A DNA stretch of 13,081 nt from Flavobacteriales bacterium (lineage in GTDB: Bacteria > Bacteroidota > Bacteroidia > Flavobacteriales_D > SKUL01), in NCBI GenBank assembly GCA_007129985.1, contig SKUL01000246.1, positions 1 to 13,081 of the forward strand. Direction: 5' to 3'. Below, piece after piece: positions 8,101 to 13,081 of the stretch (the stretch's first letter is position 1; each line of letters begins with the position of its first letter). The notes below the pieces were generated by a model. That model had not been told where the DNA came from. It ran no database searches and saw only the letters and a program-made list of their open reading frames with translations. Position numbers and translations under genes: made by a program.

Positions 8101-8700
8101 AAATACGGTGTGGATTACACCTATGGTCAAAACACGGGAAAGTCGCTGCTGACCAGCGGTTTTGACGCGCGCAACAACACCATGCACGAGGTAAAGGGGC
8201 GCTACAACGCCAGCCGGATGGTGGGGCTGATCCTTCGCCTTGTGGACGGAAGGAGAAACAACCTGAGCGACTTTCTCGACGGACGGAGCTTTGACATTAC
8301 CTATCAGGAAATTGAGCCTTCGTTCAGTTATCAGCCCAACACCAGTTTTCGCGGAACGGTTTCGGTGCGATTCAGCGAGAAAGACAACACGGCCGACCTG
8401 GGCGGCGAGAAGGCCATTTTACAAGATCTCGGTATTGAGCTGCGCTACAACCAGGTGTCGAAAGGCAGTTTTATGGGCACGCTCAACTTCGTAAACATTC
8501 GCTACGACGGTCTGATGAATTCATCGCTTGCCTACGAAATGCTTGAGGGCCTGCGCACCGGGCAAAACTTTACCTGGGGCATTTCCTACCAGCGCAGCCT
8601 CGGGCAGAATGTGCAGCTCAACCTCACCTACAACGGCCGCAAATCGGAGGAGATACGCGCCGTACACAGCGGGGGCGTGCAGTTGAGGGCGTTTTTTTAG
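5191..8700 (+). CDS. Large predicted outer-membrane beta-barrel protein, Bacteroidota family of unknown function
   Basis: 1169 residues. The first 25 form a signal peptide (hydrophobic core CVIAVLLVLW, ending GLAQ). No ATG or GTG fits before it, so the start is TTG at 5191 or the adjacent TTG at 5194. Residues of about 290-355 hold a segment seen in SprA-like and related surface proteins: GPYRLRG, then VYIDGRLLQRGQEYDYIIDY and a TKDRRITVEFQYSER strand pair. The rest is rich in alternating polar/aromatic beta strands. The last residue is Phe (QLRAFF), as expected for a BamA-assembled barrel. Near residue 850 a DYNNNGIQELNE loop resembles a calcium-binding EF-hand loop. It is probably monocistronic. 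Likely a surface or secretion-related outer-membrane protein; I do not recognise a named gene, and SprA itself is about twice as long. Confidence 0.85.
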   Translation: MLRFSGRCVIAVLLVLWSVVDGLAQDFSNLRSQYIAINQNDTLLVDTLSIVPETFVVLLGDDTVSTERFELDPVEALFVWLDESLPGDSLRLDYRVFPLAFTQPQFHKSTEHIEAAVQESVNPFVYRPEDLKEDDNIFSFGGLEKSGSITRGVGFGNNQDLSVNSGLNLSLAGKLTDDINILASVTDNNIPIQPEGNTAQLQDFDQVFIQFFNDQNKLTVGDFQLRRPADGYFMTYFKRAQGALFETARPLNNDKPESAKNNQVYAQASAAISKGKWARNVVLGQEGNQGPYRLRGADGEDFIIVLAGTENVYIDGRLLQRGQEYDYIIDYNSAEIIFTPQQLITKDRRITVEFQYSERNFSRTMFQAAAGVNTEKFDAYVNVYSEQDAKNQPLLQDLTPEDRAFLAGIGNDIQNAVVPAIDSVPFNAEQVLYLMTDSLGYDSVFVYSTDSELARFRLSFSNVGQGNGDYAQEGFAPSGRIFKWVAPDTLGGQVVRRGSFSPVVLLVTPKKQQMLTVGGRWKLNEETALGVELAISNRDLNTFSDVGNNENSGAALRVTWENRNNLQPEKKHPLYLNTSARYELVEARFEAIERFRSVEFTRDWNIQEQMMQTNQHEAKAGVGIEKRGVFAVQYNLGSFVLADVFEGIRNELVANLDYKTYFLDFQGSLLTSTGDDRTSFERHKTHAVKKFQWFNVGYIDERERNIFQSVQGDTLRNNSYSFHEWEVYVGNPDTSKFEYRVFYSQRRDNRTLATEMLGSEFAEHFGLELAYNKDPRHQLRTRMISRQMEVLNDETAISQPENSLLGNINYDMRILKGALTMNLYYEIGSGLERAREFIYVFDPTGQGPYTWIDYNNNGIQELNEFELARPEDGNRYLRIWTPTDNYIRALTNQYSHTINWNPMALWSGKTGVLKWLSRISNQLAYRLDRKTTGEEGFDRFNPFALDQSDTTLISSNSSVRNTVFFNRSHAKYGVDYTYGQNTGKSLLTSGFDARNNTMHEVKGRYNASRMVGLILRLVDGRRNNLSDFLDGRSFDITYQEIEPSFSYQPNTSFRGTVSVRFSEKDNTADLGGEKAILQDLGIELRYNQVSKGSFMGTLNFVNIRYDGLMNSSLAYEMLEGLRTGQNFTWGISYQRSLGQNVQLNLTYNGRKSEEIRAVHSGGVQLRAFF

Positions 8701-8746
8701 GTGTGTTGTTATGAGAATATAGGGGGCGGGATTAGGTTCTGGCACG

Positions 8747-8756
8747 CGTTGCTAAC
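8747..8756. repeat. Left flanking 10-bp direct repeat (target duplication)
   Basis: The sequence cgttgctaac directly abuts the left terminal inverted repeat and is repeated exactly at 9179-9188 next to the right one. Confidence 0.75.
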
Positions 8757-8773
8757 CAGGGCAAACGCATTTA
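8757..8773 (+). repeat. Left terminal inverted repeat
   Basis: 17 bp, beginning CAGGG and ending ATTTA. Exact reverse complement of 9162-9178. Confidence 0.8.
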
Positions 8774-8861
8774 AAACTGATCTAGTTCGATGAAAACTAA
8801 ATGTGATTCTGAACTTGAAATATACCATGCGCCTTTCTGCCTTACCGACATTAATATGAAA

Positions 8862-8986
8862 AAAGCTTTAACCGCAAAGACCGCAAAGAAGGCGCGAGGG
8901 TCGCAAAGAGTCTTTTATTGCCAACCCTTGCGTTCTTGGCGCCTCCCTTGCGGCCCGACGAACGTCGGGATTGCGGTTAAAAGCTT
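8862..8986. repeat. GCAAAG-rich imperfect inverted repeat nested in the mobile element
   Basis: The left arm (8863-8910) runs aagctttaaccgcaa and then repeats of accgcaaag and tcgcaaag. The right arm (about 8925-8986) is its imperfect reverse complement, ending ttgcggttaaaagctt. The outermost 15-16 bases pair with one bulge. The right arm is interrupted by a perfect palindrome, cccgacg-aa-cgtcggg at 8954-8969, absent from the left arm. A decayed further copy (accgctaggaacgtaaagag) follows to about 9020. Such GCAAAG-type intergenic repeats occur in many environmental genomes and their translations create spurious Ala-Lys-rich proteins. A large cruciform or RNA hairpin could form. Confidence 0.65.
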
Positions 8987-9161
8987 CACCGCTAGGAACG
9001 TAAAGAGCCTCAAAGAGCGCTATAAAATTGAATATCTGTTGACAATGTAATCCTACTTGAGTTGCAACAATCTCGCATCACATGAAAGAGAAACTGGATA
9101 GAAGTATCTCACAACAAGGATATCAGGCTTCAATATTTTGATGGCTTCCATCTGGAAATTC

Positions 9162-9178
9162 TAAATGCGTTTGCCCTG
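9162..9178 (-). repeat. Right terminal inverted repeat
   Basis: 17 bp, exact reverse complement of 8757-8773. Confidence 0.8.
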
Positions 9179-9188
9179 CGTTGCTAAC
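9179..9188. repeat. Right flanking 10-bp direct repeat (target duplication)
   Basis: The sequence cgttgctaac is identical to 8747-8756 and abuts the right terminal inverted repeat exactly. Confidence 0.75.
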
Positions 9189-9259
9189 GTGCAAGTCGTT
9201 GTTTTCGTAAATTTTGGCGTAATGTGGTACGCCCCGCAAATGCTTGCCAGCCCCTTCAT

Positions 9260-10009
9260 TTACCCTTCCTTCGGCACGTAGATGTAGTTTACAAGCGGTG
9301 CTTGCTTAGGTTGCCGACGCGGAGATGTGCGCCGAATCACGATACGGGGTTGCCGCACCACATTGGGATGAGCAAGCCGCATTTTCTCAAGAGCCAGTCT
9401 TTTTTGCTCGTTGATTTCGTCAATCTGCCACTGATACACCTTGGGCTGAGGGCCTTGCTTGCGGTACAGCCACGCCAGTGCCACACCGGTTAGCGCTCCC
9501 CAGAGGTGACCTTCCCAACTAACGCGCTCCTGAAACGGAAAAACGCCCCACACCATACTTCCGTACAAAAAGGCCACAATCAGCGATATCGCCACCATGC
9601 GGTTGTCGCGCCGAAACATTCCGCTGAAAAAGATAAACGATGCCAATCCGTACACCACACCACTCGCCCCGATGTGGTAGTTCTGCCGCGCCGAAATCCA
9701 AATAAACAGGCCGCTCAGCACGTATAAGAGCAGCATGGTACGAACCGCCAGCGAGGGGTAGAAGTAAAACAATGTAAACGTGAGTACCAGCAGCGGAATA
9801 GAGTTGTTGAACAAATGCTCTACTGAACCGTGTATCAGCGGATAAAAGGCAATGCCCCGCAGGCCTGTAAAATCTCGGGGCAGCACGCCAAACCGACTCA
9901 GGCGCAACTGGAACTCGCGGTCAACAAAGAAAATCAGCGCCAGAACCATCACAATGACAAGGGCAATCATAAAGCTGCCAATCATTTTATTTCTCTGCCG
10001 CTGGTCCAT
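9260..10009 (-). CDS. Rhomboid family intramembrane serine protease
   Basis: 249 residues with six predicted membrane helices (about 11-29, 56-80, 86-106, 112-130, 137-155 and 167-182). The catalytic dyad is visible: Ser116 in the GASG motif at the start of helix 4 and His168 in GHLWGA of helix 6. H65 and N69 in the HLFNN segment of helix 2 supply the oxyanion-site residues. Rhomboids cut transmembrane substrates within the lipid bilayer. A basic cytoplasmic tail of about 65 residues rich in Arg, Lys and Gln follows helix 6 and is longer than in minimal bacterial rhomboids. I chose the ATG at 10009 because it is preceded by an A-rich stretch; a GTG at 10057 would add 16 residues. The substrate is unknown. 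Divergent from the small secreted protein gene. Confidence 0.9.
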   Translation of the reverse strand: MDQRQRNKMIGSFMIALVIVMVLALIFFVDREFQLRLSRFGVLPRDFTGLRGIAFYPLIHGSVEHLFNNSIPLLVLTFTLFYFYPSLAVRTMLLLYVLSGLFIWISARQNYHIGASGVVYGLASFIFFSGMFRRDNRMVAISLIVAFLYGSMVWGVFPFQERVSWEGHLWGALTGVALAWLYRKQGPQPKVYQWQIDEINEQKRLALEKMRLAHPNVVRQPRIVIRRTSPRRQPKQAPLVNYIYVPKEG

Positions 10010-10038
10010 TTTCTTTAACTTTTTTCGCAATGAAGCCC

Positions 10039-10046
10039 TAAATTTA
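10039..10046. promoter_or_regulatory. Weak -7-like palindromic element in the divergent intergenic region
   Basis: The sequence taaattta reads identically on both strands and matches the Bacteroidota -7 consensus TAnnTTTG at all but the last base. It lies 20 bp before the small secreted protein start and 29 bp before the rhomboid start. No matching -33 TTTG at proper spacing was found, so this is tentative. Confidence 0.2.
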
Positions 10047-10066
10047 CCCCAAAGCACACACTTGTC

Positions 10067-10312
10067 GTGAGATTCAGGTTACACAAATACATGCTGGCTG
10101 CCTTACTTCTTTGCTACGGAAGCGCTGTAGCCCTTGCTGCCTCTCCCACACAGGAGCCGGAAGCCAAACCGCAGTACCAACACCAGAGCATGCAGGGCAG
10201 TTTCTCCCTCTTTCACCTGCTGATGCTGGAGCGCATCCCTGCCGACACCTTGCAACCCGCCAACCGACGTCAGCATGCAGAGGAACCTATTTCATTCCCC
10301 GCTGCTTCTTGA
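10067..10312 (+). CDS. Small secreted protein of unknown function
   Basis: 81 residues from a GTG start, or 73 from the ATG at 10091. The N-terminus is a good signal peptide: basic residues (RFRLHK), hydrophobic core MLAALLLCYG, and a VALA-A cleavage site near residue 24. This is the main reason to call it. The mature part of about 57 residues is Gln-, His- and Pro-rich with one hydrophobic segment (FSLFHLLMLERI) and has no recognised domain. Its last 26 bp overlap the 3' end of the convergent TerB-DnaJ gene. The start lies 57 bp from the divergent rhomboid start, so the two may share a promoter region. It could be a short-lived or chance frame, hence moderate confidence. Confidence 0.45.
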   Translation: MRFRLHKYMLAALLLCYGSAVALAASPTQEPEAKPQYQHQSMQGSFSLFHLLMLERIPADTLQPANRRQHAEEPISFPAAS

Positions 10313-11027
10313 TGGTTTCGTAGGCTTCCTGCACTTTTTGAAACTTCTCGGTGGCGGCTTTGCGGTGCGCCTCACCAAGGTGACTCAATTTGTCGGGATG
10401 GTATTTTACAGCCATGTTGCGATAGGCTTTTTTCACCTCCGCATCACTGGCATTCGATTCAATTTCAAGTATTTTGTACGCCGAATGCGGGTCTTTGTAA
10501 AACATGGCCCGGATGGATGCAAAATCTTTCGGGCTGATGCCGAGGTGAGCGGCAATCTGCTCGATGAGGTTTGCCTCCTGCGACGAAACGTTTCCGTCGA
10601 CGCGGGCAATACCAAAGAGGTAGTGAAGCAACTGCAAGCGAAGCGGGTGCTCCATGTTGTAGCGAATCTGGGCGCACACCTCGCGCACCTGAATGTCTTT
10701 TTGCAGAATATCGCGCAAAACCGGAAGCAATCGCTGCACTTCCGAATCGGGAAATTGTCGGCGCAAAAATGCTTTTACATACTCCAATTCTGAGCGGAGC
10801 ACCTTGCCGTCGGCTTTCATCACCGCTGCCGACAACACCAATAAACTCATGGTAAAATCGGAGCTGGTAGTGCGGTGCCTGAAGCCTTGAGTGCCCTGAC
10901 CACCGCGAACCACTTTTACCTGTGTTTCGTCCACCATCGAGCCGATGGCAAATCCGAGCAGCGCTCCAATTGGTCCACCGATGGCCCATCCGAGCCCGCC
11001 TCCAATCCATTTGGCAAATTTGGCCAT
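10287..11027 (-). CDS. TerB-DnaJ (DjlA-like) co-chaperone, last gene of the htpG-lemA operon
   Basis: 246 residues in three parts. The N-terminus has a glycine-rich hydrophobic segment (GGGLGWAIGG, residues 9-32), probably a membrane hairpin or insertion element as in DjlA. Residues of about 58-165 are a TerB-like helical domain with two acidic motifs, KADGKVLRSE (71-80) and ARVDGNVSSQE (141-151). Residues 182-246 are a C-terminal J domain with the HPD motif at H210-P211-D212 and the helix III stretch KFQKVQEAYETI. The J domain should stimulate DnaK ATPase activity; the membrane-near placement suggests local Hsp70 recruitment. The start is 14 bp downstream of the TPM gene stop, so it is co-transcribed. 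The 3' end overlaps the convergent small gene by 26 bp. Confidence 0.88.
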   Translation of the reverse strand: MAKFAKWIGGGLGWAIGGPIGALLGFAIGSMVDETQVKVVRGGQGTQGFRHRTTSSDFTMSLLVLSAAVMKADGKVLRSELEYVKAFLRRQFPDSEVQRLLPVLRDILQKDIQVREVCAQIRYNMEHPLRLQLLHYLFGIARVDGNVSSQEANLIEQIAAHLGISPKDFASIRAMFYKDPHSAYKILEIESNASDAEVKKAYRNMAVKYHPDKLSHLGEAHRKAATEKFQKVQEAYETIKKQRGMK

Positions 11028-11041
11028 CTCAACCCTTGGCG

Positions 11042-11839
11042 CTACCAGCTCCCGCCAGCGCCCCCTCCGCCAAAACCACCGCCTCCAAATCCTCCGAAGC
11101 CACCACCACCACCGCCAAAGCCACCTCCAAAGTGACCTCGGCCGCTTGAGAAGTTACCGAAAGTTCCGCCGTGCGTGGTGCGCGAATTCAAAATCAACAT
11201 CATGGCCGTCCAGAAGGCAACGTCATTTACCATTGAGTATTTCCAGGCCGACGAAACCGGCCCAACCATGAAAAACAGAATCAGTAAAAAGGCAAAAATC
11301 AATCCCACCACAAGAGGGTCATCCCCTTTGGCCTGACGGTAGTCCGCGGCGTTGATTTCACCCTTGGCGAGTTTCATCAGCACGTCGGTAGCAGCAGCCA
11401 CTCCTCCGGCGTAGTCATCATTGCGAAAATGTGGCAGCAACTCCTGGTCAACAATGCGGCGCGCAATGGCATCGGGAATGGCTCCTTCCAGCCCGTAACC
11501 TACGGCAATAAAGGTTTTGCGGTGCTTCGGGCTAATAAGAAGTACTACCCCATTGTCGAATTCCTTCAAACCCACGCCCCACGAATGCCCGATTTCTGTA
11601 GCGTACTCCATCGGCTCCAATCCGCAGAGCTCATTGGTGAGCACCACCACAATTTGGTTGCTCGTTTCTCGACTGAAGGTAACCAGTTGCTGCTCCAATT
11701 CGGCTGCGCGGTTTTTGGGCAACACTTCGGCGTAATCGTTTACAAGGCGGTTCTGCGGTTTGGGCAAACAGTCATTGGCCGACAGCACCCCAGTAAAGAG
11801 AAGGCTGAGCAGCAGAAGGCTATATCGAAGCGCTTTCAT
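11042..11839 (-). CDS. Membrane TPM-domain protein with glycine-rich C-terminal tail (YgcG-like)
   Basis: 265 residues: signal peptide (1-20, ending VLSA), TPM domain (about 30-155), one clear membrane helix (175-194), a possible second (205-218), and a Gly/Phe-rich tail from about 236 ending AGGSW. The TPM domain shows NDYAEVL near the N-terminus, FDNGVVLLIS (94-103) and the VGYGLEGAIPD segment (113-123), all typical of the family. A signal peptide, TPM domain, membrane helix and low-complexity tail ending in GSW is the standard architecture. The domain lies outside the cytoplasm and the tail after the membrane segment(s). Biochemical activity is unsettled; the family name reflects weak phosphatase activity reported for a plant relative. 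The start codon follows directly after the upstream gene's stop (0 bp), suggesting translational coupling. Confidence 0.88.
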   Translation of the reverse strand: MKALRYSLLLLSLLFTGVLSANDCLPKPQNRLVNDYAEVLPKNRAAELEQQLVTFSRETSNQIVVVLTNELCGLEPMEYATEIGHSWGVGLKEFDNGVVLLISPKHRKTFIAVGYGLEGAIPDAIARRIVDQELLPHFRNDDYAGGVAAATDVLMKLAKGEINAADYRQAKGDDPLVVGLIFAFLLILFFMVGPVSSAWKYSMVNDVAFWTAMMLILNSRTTHGGTFGNFSSGRGHFGGGFGGGGGGFGGFGGGGFGGGGAGGSW

Positions 11840-12283
11840 TTAGCTATTTCCGAATGAGATATCGTCGCTTAGCTCGTTTTCCTCGCCCTTGTCGTCGTAG
11901 GGAAAATGCGTGCTGAGTTGCTCGCCTGCCAGATGTAATGCAGCCACCAGTCCGTCGGCGTAGCGGTTTTCCTTGAAGTGGGCCACCATGGTATCGCGCA
12001 CCTGGTCCCAAAATCCCTGAGGAACCACTTTGTTGATTCCGGCATCGCCCAGAATAGCTAGTTGATGGTCTTTTACGGCGATGTAAAACAGCACACCGTT
12101 TCGCTGACGGGTTTCCTGCATGCCGAGTTCATCAAAGATGTAAGCGGCGTGGTCGAGCACATCTTCGCGGCAGTGATTTTCGAGGTGCACCCGGATTTCG
12201 CCGGATGTATTGCGCTCAGCAGCCTTCACGGCTTCTACCACGCGCTCTTTTTCTTCGGGGGTGAGGAAGTCGCGGATATCCAT
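11840..12283 (-). CDS. Short soluble TPM-domain protein
   Basis: 147 residues with no signal peptide or membrane helix. The TPM fold is recognisable from the N-terminal amphipathic helix (TPEEKERVVEAVKAAE), the strand SGEIRVHLE (27-35), and RNGVLFYIAV (61-70) followed by GDAGI (79-83). The acidic C-terminal tail contains a cluster of Glu and Asp. In many genomes a small TPM protein sits between lemA and a larger membrane TPM gene, as here. The ATG at 12283 overlaps the lemA stop by one nucleotide, so translation is probably coupled. Its lack of a signal peptide puts it in the cytoplasm, on the opposite side from the partner encoded next. Function unknown. Confidence 0.87.
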   Translation of the reverse strand: MDIRDFLTPEEKERVVEAVKAAERNTSGEIRVHLENHCREDVLDHAAYIFDELGMQETRQRNGVLFYIAVKDHQLAILGDAGINKVVPQGFWDQVRDTMVAHFKENRYADGLVAALHLAGEQLSTHFPYDDKGEENELSDDISFGNS

Positions 12284-12864
12284 CAGTCAAAGCTTACCTG
12301 TGGTGCAACTTCGGTTCCGGCAGCCGCCTCAAAATAGCCCTTGCGCTCAAATCCAAACCACGAGGCGTAAAACACCCGCGGAAATTTACGGATGTAGCCG
12401 TTGTAGTCTCCCACGGTTTCGTTGAAGCGGTTGCGCGCAACGGTGATGCGGTTTTCAGTGCCTTCGAGTTGTGCCTGTAGCTCCAGAAAGTTCTGGTTGG
12501 CCTTGAGTTCCGGGTAGCGCTCTACGCTCACAAGAAGCCGGGAAAGGGCTGAACTGAGTCCGGCCTGTGCTTCCTGAAAGCGCTCAATGGCCTGTGGAGT
12601 GAGGTTGTCGGCGTTTACCTGCACCGAGGTGGCTTTGGCGCGCGCTTCAATCACCTGCGTAAGGGTTTCCTGCTCAAAATCGGCGTAGCCTTTTACGGTG
12701 TTCACCAGATTTGGAATCAGGTCGGCCCTGCGCTGATACTGCGCTTCCACATCGGCCCAAGCCTTGGCAATGGATTCATCTTTCTGTACCATGGCGTTGT
12801 AGCCGCACGATTGCAGGGAGCCAACGAGGCCCACCAGCGCAAGGAGATAAAATATTCGTTTCAT
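12283..12864 (-). CDS. lemA: LemA family lipoprotein
   Basis: 193 residues. The first 20 are a lipoprotein signal ending in the lipobox LQSC, with Cys20 lipidated. The rest is a helical LemA domain with recognisable blocks: WADVEAQYQRRADLIPNLV, ERYPELKANQNFLELQAQLEGTE (only parts quoted as contiguous here) and RVARNRFNETVGDYN-like sequence near residues 140-154. Family members are bundle-forming envelope proteins of unknown biochemical role, named after a Listeria antigen. The start is 5 bp downstream of the htpG stop and its own stop overlaps the next gene, so it is the second visible gene of a tight operon. In many LemA proteins the N-terminus is a transmembrane anchor; here it is a lipid anchor, usual in Bacteroidota. 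Confidence 0.93.
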   Translation of the reverse strand: MKRIFYLLALVGLVGSLQSCGYNAMVQKDESIAKAWADVEAQYQRRADLIPNLVNTVKGYADFEQETLTQVIEARAKATSVQVNADNLTPQAIERFQEAQAGLSSALSRLLVSVERYPELKANQNFLELQAQLEGTENRITVARNRFNETVGDYNGYIRKFPRVFYASWFGFERKGYFEAAAGTEVAPQVSFD

Positions 12865-12869
12865 GTGAG

Positions 12870-13081
12870 TTATTTGGTTTGAATCATTTGGGTACTGCGG
12901 TCAATAAACTTCTTGAGGGCCTCGCCTTTGAGCAGTCCGCCGGCAAGCATGGCAAGGTCAACCACCTGTCGTGAAAGCTCTTCTTTGCGGGCTTCGTCGC
13001 CCTCTTTCATGATGTCGTTTACGATGGGGTGGTTGGCGTTCACCACGAGGTTGTACATCTCGGGGAAAGCTCCCATCATTC
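12870..13081 (-). CDS. htpG: Chaperone HtpG (Hsp90), C-terminal fragment at the window edge
   Basis: Only the last 70 or so codons are inside the window. The sequence FPEMYNLVVNANHP, followed by a charged helix and VDLAMLAGGLLKGEALKKFI, is the C-terminal dimerisation region of bacterial Hsp90. The frame is open to the right edge and the ATG near 13079 is internal. HtpG is an ATP-dependent cytoplasmic chaperone. It ends with TAA at 12872-12870, 5 bp before the lemA start, making it the upstream member of the operon visible here. A promoter, if any heat-shock-type one exists, would lie outside the window. Confidence 0.9.
   Translation of the reverse strand, partial: MMGAFPEMYNLVVNANHPIVNDIMKEGDEARKEELSRQVVDLAMLAGGLLKGEALKKFIDRSTQMIQTK

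Larger units (their letters stand above)
8757..9178. mobile_element. 422-bp MITE-like non-autonomous element with 17-bp terminal inverted repeats, probably ISAs1-related
   Basis: The two ends, cagggcaaacgcattta at 8757-8773 and its exact reverse complement at 9162-9178, are perfect 17-bp terminal inverted repeats. A perfect 10-bp direct repeat sits immediately outside both ends, the signature of transposition into a single target. There is no transposase gene and no convincing coding sequence inside, so the element must have been moved in trans. From family knowledge, ISAs1 elements typically have ends beginning CAGGG, terminal repeats of roughly 14-22 bp and target duplications of 8-10 bp, all of which match. 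The interior carries a GCAAAG-rich inverted repeat. Removing the element and one direct repeat restores a small palindromic site (gcacg ... cgtgc). Family assignment is inference from the ends only. Confidence 0.75.
8701..9259. other. Gene-free stretch between convergent genes, mostly occupied by the mobile element
   Basis: Apart from the 422-bp element and its 10-bp flanking repeats, only 46 bp on the left and 71 bp on the right remain. No U-tract terminator is evident for either convergent gene. A 6-bp hairpin (9216-9221 with 9228-9233) occurs on the right but has no adjacent T-run in either direction. The frame at 8790-9050 translates the GCAAAG repeat and is not treated as a gene. Confidence 0.6.

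Noticed and set aside
8871..9020. Repeated accgcaaag units as a possible CRISPR array
   Set aside because: Units are short, irregularly spaced and partly in inverted orientation, with no constant repeat-spacer pattern and no cas genes nearby.
8790..9050. An 86-codon open frame inside the mobile element
   Set aside because: Its Ala-Lys-Thr-rich middle is a translation of the GCAAAG repeat, it crosses the palindrome, and it has no signal or domain.
8747..9192. GTTAGC/GCTAAC sequences as integron attC sites around a cassette
   Set aside because: They do not match the attC core consensus (GTTRRRY / RYYYAAC), they are direct repeats, and they are better explained as a target duplication around perfect terminal inverted repeats.
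9216..9233. Hairpin ggcgta...tacgcc as terminator for the rhomboid or outer-membrane protein gene
   Set aside because: The stem is only 6 bp and no T-run follows it in either direction.
10875..11135. Plus-strand frame ending in a proline-lysine run (PPPPKPPP)
   Set aside because: It is the reverse-strand reading of the Gly-rich tail of the TPM protein.

Overview
The window looks like chromosomal DNA of a Bacteroidota bacterium, probably from the Flavobacteriales/Saprospirales side. The support is an outer-membrane protein with SprA-like sequence features, a lipoprotein with an SAC lipobox, a TPR protein of the usual Bacteroidota style, a YadA-head-like surface protein, and starts without clear Shine-Dalgarno sequences. 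No rRNA, tRNA, CRISPR array, phage gene or intact transposase gene is visible.

Layout. Bases 2-574 (+) are the 3' part of a surface protein with YadA-head-like 14-residue repeats. It stops abruptly, 2 bp from the stop of a convergent SDR/epimerase gene (577-1575, -). Divergent to that is a lipoprotein joining HEAT-like repeats to a C-terminal cyclophilin domain (1679-3589, +). A cluster of A/T-flanked hairpins (3590-3704) forms a probable bidirectional terminator. It separates this gene from a secreted protein of eleven gapless TPRs (3747-4991, -). A 199-bp divergent region containing a long inverted repeat leads to an 1169-residue predicted outer-membrane beta-barrel protein (5191-8700, +), apparently started by TTG.

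Bases 8701-9259 hold no convincing gene. They contain a compact non-autonomous mobile element (8757-9178) with perfect 17-bp terminal inverted repeats starting CAGGG and a perfect 10-bp flanking direct repeat. This fits a MITE mobilised by an ISAs1-type transposase. Nested inside it is a GCAAAG-rich inverted repeat, itself interrupted by a short GC-rich palindrome.

The right part holds a rhomboid protease (9260-10009, -), a small secreted protein of unknown function (10067-10312, +), and a tightly packed minus-strand operon. In transcription order the operon is htpG (3' end only), lemA-family lipoprotein, soluble TPM-domain protein, membrane TPM-domain protein with a Gly-rich tail, and TerB-DnaJ protein. 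Junctions are 5 bp, a 1-nt stop/start overlap, 0 bp and 14 bp. The grouping of an Hsp90, a J-domain protein and the LemA/TPM set suggests envelope or protein-quality control, but that is inference.

I found no convincing new defence or biosynthetic system. The strongest non-genic signal is the 422-bp element. The strongest genic oddity is the surface protein with its missing C-terminus.
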